A program made the translations under genes and the position numbers. A model generated the notes under the pieces. That model had not been told where the DNA came from. It did not search any database and saw nothing but the letters and a program-made list of their open reading frames with translations. Positions 33,626 through 46,560 of a DNA stretch of 64,000 nucleotides are shown piece by piece. Each line of letters opens with the position of its first letter. The first letter of the stretch is position 1. This DNA is from Rhinopithecus roxellana (lineage: Eukaryota > Chordata > Mammalia > Primates > Cercopithecidae), in NCBI RefSeq assembly GCF_007565055.1, contig NC_044562.1, positions 59,219,386 to 59,283,385 on the forward strand, in the 5' to 3' direction.

Positions 33626-35519
33626 ACCTGCTTGCTGAGAAGGCAAAGGGGAGGACTGTCTCCTTACAGCCAGGAAAAGACACTTCACCTTCTCCAAACT
33701 AAATCACAAAATTAGTTCCAGGGCCTGAAACAGTTTCTAACCATGAATTGCAGGGGAGATCATGAGTTGACACTCTCCTTTCCTCATCCTTCCTCCTGAG
33801 TCCTCCATCTTCGCCTTGCTTGTCAGTGTACCTGGCACACAGCAGGCACATCAAGCTTTGCTTGTTGAAGGAAAAACTGTCAGGGCCTTCTTCCGTTTTG
33901 CAAACATGTTCCAGGCATCAACCCTACCAAAGAAGCTGAAAGTTTTGGCAGTTTGGGACCTGCTGAGAATGAAGCTGACAAAAGTTACAGTTGTACTTAC
34001 AAACAGACTTTCTGATTATAAATTGGGCCTTTCTCTACTTAGTTATCTAATGGGGAAGTCCCACAATCTTAGCACATTCCAAAAAAAAAAAGTATCTGTT
34101 GCCAAGAAGTTTTCAAAAGTTACTATTTTTGTAGGACCTATAAAAATTCAGCATATTCACTCCCTCTGCTGACTCGGCAGAAGCATTTAACTCACAGGCC
34201 CTATTTCCAGAGCCCCGCTGCCATCTGGGCCTTGCACAGATGTTTTGGCAGGACTAGAACCCTCCAAACACAAGTTTTTGTTCATTGTATTAAACAAAAG
34301 CAGCCCTGTTAATTTCAGTTCCATTCAGCACCAAGTTTGAAGGGGGGGAAAGAATCAATATTTGCTAAGAGGAGAAGAACAAAATCAGTAGGGGGAAAAC
34401 AATTATTTGCTGGCTTTTCAGAGAATATTACAAATAATGATGGTTCAAAACCATAAAAAACTGTTCAAAGAATTGCCTGACATGAGCCCTTTAATCTGTG
34501 GTTCAGTTTACTCTCTGGTTCATTCTTTCTATGAAGAATTTGAATCCATGAAAATTTTTGTAGGAATACAAACTAATTGCTATGCAAATACCAAGCTTCA
34601 CTGGTGCAGAATGCTTTCGACTGGAAGGGATCACACAGCAGCCCAGCTCATTGCGACACGCTCGGGTTGGCAAGAGGGCAAAAGATGTTTGTTGCATACA
34701 ATAGGCAAAGTGAGGTACCTGCTCGCTGGGAGGCAGAGCCTGTTTCACAATCCCAAGCATTAGGCATTCCGGAAAATGAACCAATCCCAGCAGACGCCTT
34801 TGAGGTTGGCCAAGAAAAATGTATCCTTCCCCTTCCATACCCGCACTAAATTTTCCTCCTTAAAACATGAAAGCCCAAGCATTGTTGGAAGATAAAATAA
34901 CGGCTAATCATATGCAACCTTTTATAAATAGATTATCACTCAGTAGAAGTTATTTTCTCTCTAGAACAAAAGGATTGTTAAGCCCAAAGATGAGTCACTT
35001 TATTGACCTGGAGATTAGGACTGGATTTCACAAAGCGAGAAGTCTGACTGTTATGAAACACAAGCATCCTTCAAAGACATGGAAATTGAGGGCTCCTGAA
35101 ACAAGAAACTAGGAGGCTCTTGATCTAGAGAGTCCAATCTAAAACGTGTCTCTGCTACTTTAGCCGAAGGGGTCCACCTGGTATAGTACTGTGGACGATT
35201 CCCGGGTTCTGGATTTCTTTTGCTTTAAGTGATTCACCCAAGGATGAAGCAGGTAGTGATGGCCACTGCTCCATCTGATGGGTGGCCAGTGCACATCTGA
35301 CAGAATGAAGCGGTGCCCCGTGGACTGGCATGGCTGGAACCCAGCTTTGCTGTCAAAGCGTGGCAGATCTCCGATTCCCTCGCCCTCCCTTGTGTTTCAT
35401 CCACTTGGGGAGTCATTGCCGGCTGCCTCTGGGGCTTGGCTTTGTTCTGTTTCTTGACCTGGGTGGTTCATTCCACATAATCCATGACTCTACATTTCTC
35501 TCAATGTGTTCTTTTTCAT
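33626..35519. other. Unique sequence with a short L2-like 3' end, no supported gene
   Basis: TGTACCTGGCACACAGCAGG followed by CACATCAAGCTTTGCTTGTT (33827-33866) resembles an L2 3' end. The two plus frames of 118 codons (33816-34172 and 34407-34763) have no domain. They also lack a clean alternative explanation, so chance is the default. Confidence 0.45.
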
Positions 35520-35630
35520 AGTTGACAAGGTCTAAACACGCAGATGGTAGGTGGAGGAGCCAGGTTAGGACCCAACCCGTCTGACTCCAAAACTCACGTC
35601 CTTGACTTCCAAGGATGGAAGAAGAGCAGG
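35520..35630 (-). mobile_element. MIR SINE fossil, minus strand
   Basis: GGAGGAGCCAGGTTAGGACC then CAACCCGTCTGACTCCAAAA is antisense MIR text ('gcagagccgggattcgaacccaggcagtctggctccagag'). It lies inside minus frame 35413-35973, which argues against that frame being a gene. Confidence 0.65.
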
Positions 35631-37619
35631 TCAGGCATCCACAGAGGATGAGCGATGGGTGTGTGAACCAGTATTTCCTGCCCCTGTGAGTCATGACACC
35701 ACCATTGCCTTCCTGGAAGGGCTGACAGATCAGGCAGGAGTCGGGAAGGAGAGACACACACACGTGTAGCCAGCACTCAACTGTGGGCAATGGAGTTCTT
35801 CCAGCTCTAGGAGCACAGAGGCTGTGCTTGTCAGAGTGAAACACAAAGCCCCAGCCCCAGGTCACATTCCAAGGCCTGATGAGCAGATGACAAGGCCTTG
35901 GCAACACAGAGAGGAAGGGTGCTGCCCCCCCATCTTCAGTCAGCTCTGGGTGTCCCAACTCGAGAAGCGGCAAGGACAGCCTGTAGCCTGAAAGTCAGCC
36001 GAGCGGTGTAGCCTGTGAGTGCAGAAGGGTTCTCAGAGCTGCCAGAGGTTGAAGCAAACAAGGACAGCTTCTGAAAGAGCTCCCTCTCGCACAGCCTTGA
36101 ACAATTGCAAGTAAGAGACCTCCAGACCAAGAAGGCAGCTGAACCCAACAGCAAGGAGCTCTGGGCAGGCGGCACTGGGCTGAAGGCTATATTAGGACAA
36201 AGGGGAATGAAAAGTTGGGACAGTGGAGCCCAGAAAGTCAGGCAGAGGACGTCAGGGGCAGGGTCCCATGGCCACCAAAAAGGTGAAATGGCCACAGGCA
36301 AAGGGCTAAGGGGTGAGTGGGCAGGATGGAGGCAGCCCCTGGTCTGTATTATGGACAATTCTTAGAGCTCTCTTTTAATACAAATATCATACTCTTTGAG
36401 TACACTTTTGTAGGGTTGTAAAAGTTGAACTCGTTGTTTATCTGTGTATGTAGATGAATCCATTTAGATTTGGGAATGTGATTTTGGAATGTTAATTAAC
36501 AATGCCCCAAAGACACCTTGTTCTCAGTCCTGACCCTTCTTGACTTAGGGTTATGCTCTGAGGAGACTTCTGAAGCTCCAACAGGAAAGAATTGGCGGCC
36601 ATGGCTCTTGACTAGGACTGGCCAAGTTGAGCGGGAAGAGAGAAAACCTGGGCCCATGAGAGCTAGGGTCAGACACAGGCTGGTGCTCACACGGGAGATG
36701 GAGGAGGAACCGCAGATGACCAAGCCATGGTGGAAGGTAGAAGCGACAAGAGACTGACCTCAGCTCAATGCAGAGACACTTCTCCAAGGAATCAAAGTGC
36801 TCAGCAATGCCAGGGTCCCATGGAAGGCAGACAGCTGGGGGGCCACCTCCCAAGAGTGTCTCTTTGAAAAGAGATCCCTGCTTTGACCAAGAGATGAAAC
36901 GAAATGGTTTCTATAGCACCTCCCACGCCACAATGCCATGATTGCATGCATTGCATCTACCAGTGCCTGGAGCTACTGTGACCCAGGAGGCAGGTGAAAG
37001 AACAGCCACTTCCCTCTCTGTTCACATCCAGCATTCAAACCAAGATGCACTCTAGGCAGTGGTGTGCTGGAGCCCGCTTGTTCCTTTGCCCAGGAGGCCC
37101 TCACGTGTGGGCTATTGAGGGGATCCGGTGAGATAAGGACTGTGAAGGCTTAGTGGACTCTACCCTGGGCCCTGGCTCTGGTGTCAGATGCCTTTCCAGT
37201 GCTGTCCTGGAGTTCACTCGGGTTCCCAAAGGCCAACAATGCATCTTCCCATCTCTGCTTTCCTTGGCATTGTATCAGTAGCTTGACATCTGCTATGATG
37301 GCAGTATTTACACCAGAGACATGGGCAGATGCTACAAATGAAAGCAACCACCACCCCTACCCAGACAGCTGGTTGATAAACATTTGCCAGCAGCTCCTGG
37401 TTCCAAGGCAAGATACCTCCCACCCAAAGCTCTGGAGCCTTGATTCGGGTGTGGAACATCCTGTCTCATGCTCTCTCTGTGTTCACGCTGCCTGCTGGGG
37501 CTCGTGTTTAGCCTCATTCAGACAGCTGTGCCTGTCTTCTCTTTCCTGGACCTCTCCATCTTTTACTCCTTTGTTTCTTTGTACTCCATCTCATAATACA
37601 AATGTGCCCAGAGCTGAGG
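35631..37619. other. Unique sequence, no gene recognised
   Basis: Nothing familiar. Overlapping frames such as 35936-36358 (-) and 37181-37669 (+, 162 codons) have no domain, and the latter runs into a MIR fossil. Confidence 0.45.
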
Positions 37620-37770
37620 TGAGCATTGTATTCTCAGTAGCTCATTTAATCCCCATGCCCTGGAGGTAAGGACCCTCCTGGCGCTCTCCCTGTGCACAGT
37701 GGGGAGCCTGAGGCTTAGAGACACCCAGTGATTTGCCAGAAAAGGGTCAAAACTCAGCTAATCCAAAATA
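37620..37770 (-). mobile_element. MIR SINE fossil, minus strand
   Basis: GTAGCTCATTTAATCCCCAT, CTGGAGGTAAGGACCCTCCT and GAGCCTGAGGCTTAGAGACA are antisense MIR core landmarks. Confidence 0.75.
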
Positions 37771-38089
37771 ATGGTCAACGGAAAGTTAGCCTTTGGGGGA
37801 GGAGTGGGTGGAGCACACAGATGATATCCACTTTACCCAGTCCTTAAATCGAACTGTGCTCCCTTTGAGCATGAGGGAAGAGACAGCCTGAGGTCACAAC
37901 TTGCTGAAGAAAATCAGCAAAAAAAATAATGTTTACATAGCTCTTTATTAAAATAACCATAGACGTGCACAAAAGGTAGCAGAACCCATTTTCACACTCA
38001 CGCCCAGGAACAAGAAGGAAATTCTCTTTAGATGCTTTTCCCTGTCACCATGAGGTGCCTCTTTACATCTGGGGTGAAATGTGACTTAC

Positions 38090-38260
38090 AGAAATGAGGG
38101 GTCTTGGGCATTTCCAAAAACCCTCTGGGTGTCTGTTTCTTCCTGTGTAAAACAGTATGGTGCTGGCCACAAACTCCCTCCCCCACCACCCAGGAGACTG
38201 AGAGAGAAGATGTATGTGGAGATGCTGTGCAAATTGCAGGCCCTCCCAGTGTGTCATCTT
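38090..38260 (+). mobile_element. Possible MIR SINE fossil
   Basis: TTGGGCATTTCCAAAAACCC, then TGTCTGTTTCTTCCTGTGTA with AAACAG, resembles the MIR core 'cctcagtttcctcatctgtaaaatgg'. The match is weak. Confidence 0.4.
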
Positions 38261-41200
38261 GGGGAACTGGCTGAGGCTGTGATGAGGCTCCGTGTCATGG
38301 CAGTTTATAGTTTAGAAAATTTAACAATGGAGGCTTCCAGATGTTCCGAACCAAAATGCAATGATCCGAGGGCTCCTTTGGATTTCAGCTTACTATGGAT
38401 ACGTGTTCAGAGCTCCAGATGACGTGTGTCCAGTTTTCCAGTAAAGACCCACTCCTACGAGGGCCGTGCTGCAAAGTATGAAACAAAAGAGCCATCTCTC
38501 CCTGCAAGCAGGAGTCAGCGTCAGACATCTCAGCTTCTCACTGCTGCTGCAAATGCACTCACATCTAGAAAAATGAAAGGGAAGTGCTGTCACTGAAGCC
38601 TGAGAACATTCGATGGCCCACAGGAGGACATAGAAATCTCTCCAGGTTTTACACTTCTCCAACATATTTCCACCTCCATCTCTCGCAAGGAAGAGTGCTA
38701 AACACCGGCCTCCCTCCCTGCCGCCCTAGAACCGTGGCACGAACCCCTAGCAAGGAGACCACATCCCCACTGCAGTTAACAGAGCCTTGGGGGGCAGGGA
38801 GGTGGGGAGGGCTGACCCCTGAGGGTGTTTTCACAGCTGCAAAAAGACTTTTCCACTTGAGCCTTTAAAAATAAGTTGTCATCCCCCTCCCTGGGGAGGA
38901 GTAATCCAAGTAAAGCCCACTTCTGATTCCAACTAAAAGAAGTTTATAGACATTCTCTGTTTATTTGTGCCTCACCCACCAATCAAAGCGAGCCCAAGTC
39001 ACTGCCTGGCTCACGAGGGTCTGATTTGGGCCCTATTATGTTGTCTGTTGGGGGGCGCGGCTCAGAGTCCGAGCTGGCGGGTTTCCAATAGCCTGTGCCA
39101 GCGGGGGAAGGAAAGGCCCCCTGCCCGCGTGGCATTCAACAGCCCAGACCCAGGGGGCCTGCCATCTTCGTTTTGCCAGCAGAAGAATCACAACTGCCAA
39201 GATTCAGCTTCAGAGTGAGTGCAGCTGGGCACGGCAGAGGAGGGACCAGGAGACTGGCTTTGTTCTTCGGGCCGGCCTGCCAGATCAAAGCTGCACTCCC
39301 CGACCCTGGCATCCCGTCCCGAGGCCAAGGCCCATCTCATTGTTGATCCACATGTGTCTCGCCCTCCCTCCCTGCAGCATGATGGGCGGCTGTTTAAAAA
39401 CAACTCTGACAACAACCGAGCAAAGCAATCCTGCTGCTCGTTTCAGACAAAAGAGAGCCAGCGCGGCTCAGCTCCCAGACGAGCCCGAGCTGGGAGCCGA
39501 AGGGGGCAGAACGGCTGTGATGCTGCGAATTGACTCTCACCTGCTCTTTTCTTTGCCCTTTTACAAAAGCTGGGCCAGGGTGGGCAAGGCAATGACGGAT
39601 TTGGGGATTTAGAGATGCTTCTAAAATGCAGTGTAGTAATTTTCCAGAACAACAGCTGCATCCGGGGCTGGGCAAGGTCCCTGGGAAGATGCTGTCCTGG
39701 CTTTCTGTTCACCTGCCGAGGAATTCTGACCACCAGCTCCTTGGGAGGAGGCCTAGAAATCATGCAGGAAGAAGCCAAGGATCTGAGCCTAGTGAGGGCA
39801 CCCGGTGCATCCTCACTGATTAGATGGCACTGAGGGAGCCCTGCTTTCTCTCCACCCTGAGCTGGGAGCTGGGAACTGGGGTTTGGGTTCAGGCAGGATG
39901 GGCTCTTGCCTGCCTCGAATAGCCAAGGGCCCTGGGGAACACAGACACGTGGCCAAGGGGTGTGGCCGAGGCTTTAGCCAGCCACACACCTGAGCACCGC
40001 GGAGGCCTTGGGGTGGAGGGAGGGGCTGTGGTGGAGTTTTAGGGGTGAGAGCTCTCTGAGCACCCCCCAGTCCTGCTCTGGGACTATACAAAGAGGAAAC
40101 AGGGCCCAGATCTGTGGCTTGGGAGGTCCCTGGACTTCCCTGAGCCTCTCCCCTACATCCCTGACTGCACAGAGGGGTGCACCTACCTCAGGGGACCCTC
40201 CTCGGCAAGGGTGGCAGTGAAGTCCTTGAGGCCCGCCTCGCCCCAATGCCACAGGCTCCAGTTGCCTCCTGCACCTACAGTCCCACGACACCCTCGAGGC
40301 CTCTTCTGTCACCTCCATCCTCCCTTTCACCCCAGTGTCCCGTCTCTCCTCCTGACAGGCTCTCTCAGGGATCCCTGACTCTTCCCCACCAGGACCAGCA
40401 AGCTCAGGCCAGCATGTTCCCTCCCAGAGTCCCGGAGGCCAAGGGGCCACAGTGCCCAGCCTGCTGGAGGTGTTCAATGGGGTACAGAGCCATGTGGCAC
40501 TCGAACCTCACCCTCAAGCCTGCCCGGTGAGCAGCTCCCGGAGTGTACGGCAGACAGGCGGACACGCCCTCAGGCCTCCCCACGACACAGCGCCCGAAGT
40601 CCACGCCCACGCCATCCTCCCAATAATTCTCCACACATCCAGCCTCCGAGAGAGCGATGTAATAAGGAGGCAATTTTGTGCACACGCAGCTTCGTCTTCT
40701 AAAGGGTTTGGATTGCGGTGGCTCAGCATCCCGCCTCGTGCAGCTGCAGATTAAAAGCTTCAGAAATGCGTCTTCACTAAAATGTCTCCAAGATTGCCTG
40801 TGATTTCGGCAAGAGGATTTTTCCTTTCTTTCCCTTGTTCCTTTTCACTTGGCTTTTTCTCACTTTTTAAAAAACATAGTCATTAAAGAAGATCCCTAAG
40901 GAAATGAAGCACAGAACGCTATGCGAACATATCACAGAACTTCTGACTCTCCATACTCAATTCCCCAGAAAATGTTGAATTAAGCCAGTTAGTTCCACAT
41001 TTACAGAAACACCGGAAACTTGCTGGGGAAATTATTCAGAATGAAATGAGTAGCTGATATAGTCTCTCTGCCTGCTCTCAATCTGCCCAAAGCTACTCTC
41101 ACTTATGAAATTTTTATGAATGAGAAACAGTAAGACCTACCAGCACCCCCAGTGTGTGGGTAGCCAAAGCCAGGCCCCAGGCGGGGAAGGCCTGACCTGT

Positions 41201-41740
41201 TCAGACGTGGGACTCTGTTGGTGTCTTAGACCCCTCTATTAAAGTTGGGTCATAGAAGACACTTAGACATTGTTTTAAGATAAATGTGGCCCTATCTCAT
41301 GACTAATTACCTTCTAAAATTCACCTTCTTACATAACTTCATTAATTTCTGAAGTCACAAACCCCTGCCGCATCTCAGATCAAAACAGCATTTACAATTA
41401 TTGCTGGTTCAATATGTAACATTCTTTGTCATCCCACAAGAAAAGAAAATTTAAATGTGTATGTATATTTGGAGAGTCCAAGATCACCATACTTTAGTTA
41501 GGTTGCAATATTTGGAGTTTGTATGGCATATTTGTATGACATCATGATGTGATATGATACAGGAATGCTTCCGCTGATTTTTCATTTTCAGGATTCTTCA
41601 GAAAGAATAGCCTTTGTCATACAGAAAGAGGATGTTCACTGTAACCAGGATAATTTTTTCCATAATGCTTAGTCACATAAACCTAATCAGACACTACATA
41701 ATAATATTCTATATTCTATCCTTATATTGGTGTTGGTTTA
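38261..41740. other. Repeat-free stretch of about 3.5 kb; candidate non-coding regulatory DNA
   Basis: No interspersed repeat could be recognised across this stretch, which is unusual for this window. It changes from GC-rich (39.0-40.7 kb) to AT-rich (after 40.75 kb). Two TCF/LEF-like AATCAAAG/GATCAAAG sites (38981 and 39283) and a forkhead-like TGTTTATTTG (38959) are present, but single motifs of this length occur by chance. Overlapping frames on both strands (for example 39974-40477 minus, 40177-40530 plus) have no domains, so coding function is not supported. Confidence 0.35.
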
Positions 41741-43002
41741 TGTAAAATACATTTTACTTAAAATTATTTTTTACATAAATATATTTTTACATAAAATATA
41801 TTTTTATTTTCCACTTAGCATATGGTAAAATTGACTATGAACTTTAAAACCAAGAAAAACACCTCAGTGCAGTTTAGAAATAATTTTCATCAGGCATTTG
41901 TCAAACATTGATATGTCAAATACATTGTAAAATACCATCTTACCTCTCGCTATACAGTAAGAGATGTATTCTTTCTAATATTTCAAAAGCAAAAAAAAGG
42001 GAAATGGAGGAAAGCTGAAAATATTGTGTTTTCATATACAATTCTGCATCTTTCTAAATTAATGCAAGACAAAAATAAAAGGCCATGAAACAACACTTTC
42101 TTTGATTATAATTGTACCTGTCAAAAATCCTCTATTGTCAGCTTCATGGGTTCATCAGTATTACAAAGTCTATCCATGTGCTCCCTCTGTGAGGTGCACC
42201 CGTTAGAAATAAATGAAAATAAATAGGAAAAAAATAAGAAAAACAATGAGTGATCTCCTACACACATGAACACGGGTGACCAATTGTGAATCTTTAATGC
42301 CTATGAATAAATATGTTGAGTTTTTAAAAAGGAATAACCTGGTCCTGATGGTGAAGTCATTGCTTCCTTTGTATACTATGACCTTCTTCTTCAAGAGCTA
42401 ATTCTAGGAGGTTTTTTATTGTATCAGATTCCTTAAAATCACTTTAAGGGTTTATGGGGCCAGTTTTCAAGCATGTGTAACAAGGAAAGAGGAGACACAA
42501 TTTTCTTAGCAGCTGGAATCAGAGCTGTTTTTAGGGCAGAACCCTCTTTAAGTGCAAACTTTCTTGCAGAAGGCAAGTCATTACAGAAGAGGTTCGGCTG
42601 CATCCAAGATCCCATGGGAACACAGAACCCCTCAGAAGCCTGTGGGTAGGTAAGGCCTGGAACAAGCCATAGAGAGATGTGGATGCTGACCCGCACCATC
42701 TTATAGAGGGGAGTCACCCTTCAGCGCTAGTCAATTTTGAGAGGAACTTGGCCAGTTCTTCCAAATTTTTTCAAGGAAATGGGTGCTTGTGTGAAATCTC
42801 TCACTTTTTAAATGTTTACTTAACATTGTTTTAAAAAATAAATGATTTTTTAAATTTCTACTATAGAACCCCAATTTTCAGTTTTGAAGAAAGAGAGAAA
42901 ACTTATCCTGCAGGAAGCAAAAAGAAGAATTTGTTTTCTCCTGGGCTGAGAGCAGGAAGACAGAGCGAGTGAAATAGATCATGTGATGAGAGTTGTGCAA
43001 AG
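41741..43002. other. AT-rich unique sequence, no gene recognised
   Basis: An imperfect A/T-rich internal repetition (TTTTACATAAA / ATATATTTTTA) lies at about 41745-41815. Otherwise nothing is recognised. Confidence 0.45.
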
Positions 43003-43038
43003 TAAGTTCCTGTCCTTGGTTAAGTTCCTGTCCTTGGT
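43003..43038. repeat. Perfect 18-bp tandem duplication
   Basis: The unit TAAGTTCCTGTCCTTGGT is present twice in a row without mismatch. Confidence 0.95.
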
Positions 43039-44579
43039 TTCCATTCCCACTTTCAACAAATCCTGTAGGTTGACACTCAACTCCCATTCTAAACCTCTTT
43101 CTTACTAATCTGCCCCTACTATGAAAAGTAGGAATGAATAAGAAAATTTCTGAACTATTCCTGAAGGTAGTAGTTGCTATGCGACACCTGAACAGTGCCT
43201 GCTGTCCTGAATAAAAAGATAAAATCTTACTAGAACACAGCTGTTTATCCCCTTTGCATTCCCTTTTCTTCCTTCCTGGAATGTGGATGAAAGGTCTGGA
43301 GGTACAGCAGCCCTATTGTGATGGTGAGGACAAAAGCCACATATGAAGAACTGGCAGAACAGAAAGGTAGAAAGAGGGTGGGTCCTTAAAGACACTTCAC
43401 TATCCCTAGTCTGTTTACCTCCAGATTTCTTGCTAAATGAGAAAAGTAAGTGTTATTTCATATCTTGGGCTGAGCCTGAGACAAGGATTAAGTGCTGGTG
43501 CTCAGTTTGCAAGAGTAAAGAATCCTGACAAAGTGTCACATTAGGATGAGAAGGAAGGCAGGGTGACATATTGCCACATCACCCACTGTCTCACAAATGG
43601 ACACTGAGGGTGTTTGGCAGATGTGCCAGCTGGACATATGGGATGCCTCTGGCCAGGCTGTAGAGATCAACATCTTAAAATGGTCTGTGAACAAGAAGGA
43701 GGGAAAAGCATTTACCTTCCCAACTCTCTCTCATCTCGTTTCTGATTAGTTAGAGATTTGCCCCACAAGGTGTGAACTCACTGGACTCCAGCTGTCATCC
43801 TCAGATCTCCTGGGCAGTTGTTCAGGATGCCCGATCACATGCCCTGCAAGGTGGTGTGAGGGGTAAGAGAAGTCAGGAACTCCAGCTGCACAGCTGGTCA
43901 CTTTGAATGCACAGCCACTATCAGAGGGGGTGTCTGGCTCTCTCAGGGCAAGTGAGTAGTGGGTCCTGATGGCAGAACAAAAGTCTGAGGGCCCATGGGC
44001 CGCCATGCCAGAGGGACTCAGAGAGGTGTGTGAAGCATGTCTGACTCCCTCCGTCTGCTGAGACTGGTGTTAATCTAACACATTACCATTTGCAGCTGAA
44101 CCATTTTTAGTCACGTGCTCTTTGGGGGATGTGTGTGTGTGCACACAAGAGACTTCTCATAAAGTTAAATATATTAATTTTAATTTTTAAGATGTTCTTT
44201 TAAAAATATCTCTTTTGCTTTATTGATTTTAAAGATCTTTCATTTAGGGACATATTGGTGATAGTAGATAGTAGATTGTATTCACACATTAATGTGTTTC
44301 TTCATAAATACATCAAAAAACTTTCTCTTGGTAAAAATGTCAAGCATTACAGAAAAAACTACAGTCACCTTGACCATTGCCCCCAGTCAACCTCAACTTC
44401 CCAAAGATACTCATAATGATGGGCGTCATGGGAAACCATTCAGTTCTTTCCGAGGTACCAGCAGAGAAACTGCTGCATGCACGGGTTTTTTTCTTCTGAG
44501 TTCTCTTTTCTGTTCCATTTATCGACTTGTCTAAGCCAATGGAAGAAATAAAAAGAAATTAAATAAAATAAAAGTGTAA
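43039..44579. other. Unique sequence, no gene recognised
   Basis: No repeat family or domain is seen. A short GT run (GGGGATGTGTGTGTGTGCAC) is at about 44126. The 80-codon plus frame 44292-44534 has no support. Confidence 0.45.
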
Positions 44580-45482
44580 GAAAACAAATATTCGCAAATC
44601 ACATATCCAACAAAGGATGTATGTTCAGAATATATAAAAAACACTCAAAATCCAACAGTGAGAGAACAAATAATCCCATTTATTTATTTATTTGTTTGTT
44701 TTTGAGACAGAGTCTTGTTCTGTTGCCCAAGCTGGAGTACAGTGGCATGATCTCAGCTCACTGCAACTTCCATCTCCCAGGTTCAAGTGATTCTTCTGCC
44801 TCAGTCTCCTGAGTACTGGGATCACAGGTGTGTGCCACCAAGCCCAGCTAATTTTTTGTTGTTGTATTTTTAGTAGAGACGGGGTTTCACCATGTTGGCC
44901 AAGCTGGTCTCGAACTCCTGACCTCAAGTGATCCACCCCGACTCGGCCTCCCAAAGTGCTGGGATTCCAGGCATGAGCCACCATGCCCAATCAATAATCT
45001 AATTTAAAAATGAGCAAATGACCTAAACAGACACTTCACCAAAGAGGACATATCAATGGAAAAGAAGCCCACAAAAAGATCCTCAGTATCACTAGACATT
45101 AGGGAAATGCCAATTAAAACCCTTATGATACACCACTACACATCTATTATAATTGCTAAAATAAAAGAGAAAATAAATACATATATGCATATATCAGTAA
45201 GTAACTAAGTAAATAAATAATAAATCTGACAGTGCCAGGTACTGATAAGGATGCGGAGCTACCGGATCTCCCATCTACTGCTAGTGGGAATGAAAAATGG
45301 TACAGCCATGCTGGAAAACTGCTTGGAGGGCCTTACAGATTTGAATCTACACTTACCAGATGACCCAGCAATCCCACCGTGTTTATCTTGGAGAAATTAA
45401 GATGTATGTTTGTACAAAAACCTATACATAAAGGTTTATGTTGGCTCTATTCATAATTGCCAAAATGGAAATCACCCAAGTG
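44580..45482 (+). mobile_element. Old L1 LINE, late ORF2 remnant, plus strand
   Basis: Landmarks are GGATGTATGTTCAGAATATA (44614), GAGCAAATGACCTAAACAGA then CACTTCACCA (45012), TTAGGGAAATGCCAATTAAA (45099) and TTGGCTCTATTCATAATTGC (45440), all L1 ORF2 text in order. An Alu interrupts it at 44680-44992. After 45482 the L1 breaks off and apparently resumes near 46245. Confidence 0.85.
44680..44992 (-). mobile_element. Alu SINE, minus strand, inserted in L1
   Basis: Full-length reverse Alu from a (TTTA)n(TTTG)n tail through GAGACAGAGTCTTGTTCTGT to the head ending CCACCATGCCCAAT. Flanks AATAATCCCATTTA and AATAATCTAATTTA indicate a target-site duplication in the L1. Confidence 0.94.
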
Positions 45483-46244
45483 AGACCAGTTTTTAAGATT
45501 GCTTCTGCCAAGACGGTCTTTTGCTGATGTGGAAGAGGGGGTTGAGAGGCTGGGTTGTACGTTTCAGCCTTGCCAGGCTTAGGGGAAAAAACTGAAGTCT
45601 GAGGCCTGCCCAGAGCAGGAAGCCTAGAAAACAACCCACAATTTTAGGTAGAAATCTCAAAGAGCTGACCCCTAGTAGCAGTCATGTGGTAATAAATTCT
45701 TAACAACTGGCTCTCCAAGATACTAAGCCCTTGTTTGCAACACTTGCTAACTGCCATGGTGTAAATACTCCTACCAAGGCCAATTTCATGCTGCCAGTAT
45801 GACATCGCTGGACACAGAGCTGAGAAAAAGAGTGTGCAGTTGGGTCTCATGGCTTCAGCACACCACTTCCTAGAAGTCAGGGTGAACCGGAGGAAGCCAG
45901 TTCTTACGGTCCAGCTCTGAATCTGCAGAACGATGCAGGTAATCTCTCAAACCCCGAAATTAGATTAAAGGGATCCTAGATTGCCAATGACTCATAGTGA
46001 ACTCATAGGTGATTCACACATAAATGAAACTCCTCTGAAAGAAGAAAATAGACAACTGTTCTCATTTTTTTCCTGAAAAATAAAAAACAACAACAACAAT
46101 ACACTCTTCACTACACAAGTAAAGACAACCAGACAGATAAGTAAACAAGACCACATAAATGAGAACCAATATAAACAACAGACAAAATAAACCAGTAGAG
46201 GTACCTAGAGAGTAGAAAGGCCAGGAAAGAAACCAGACAGGCAA
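45483..46244. other. Unidentified ~760-bp insert splitting an L1ME-type element
   Basis: The L1 ORF2 end stops at about 45482 and L1ME 3' UTR text resumes at 46245. The intervening sequence does not read as L1. It contains GGCTCTCCAAGATACTAAGC and TCCTGCTCTGGGCAG in antisense. It could be an LTR or a hAT-type element, or two L1 fragments could simply flank unique DNA. The short minus frames within it have no domain. Confidence 0.45.
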
Positions 46245-46560
46245 AACAAACTGTAGGATTGATTCCATTTATATAAAGGTCAGAAATGGCAAAATAAAAT
46301 TATAGTGTTTGGAGATGCATATTTAGGCTAAAAAGCATAAAGAAAATGAGAAAGTAGCTACAATAAAAGTTGAGATTGTGACTGGTCGAAGGAGTGAGAA
46401 GGTGCTGTGACTGGGAAGGGGCATTCAGAGAGAGGTTCTGTCTCTCATCTTGAATGGTGGTGACTCTGGTATTCAATGCATAGTAATTCATTAAACTGTA
46501 CATATATGTTTTATGCATTTTGTCTTTATATTTCATAGGAAAAAAGTTAAAAATAATACA
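46245..46560 (+). mobile_element. L1ME-type 3' UTR, plus strand
   Basis: TTCCATTTATATAAAGGTCA, GTGCTGTGACTGGGAAGGGG, TTCATTAAACTGTACATATA and TTTGTCTTTATATTTCATAG follow the L1ME 3' UTR. Confidence 0.75.

Noticed and set aside
35413..35973. 186-codon minus frame
   Set aside because: A MIR fossil lies inside it and no domain is recognisable.
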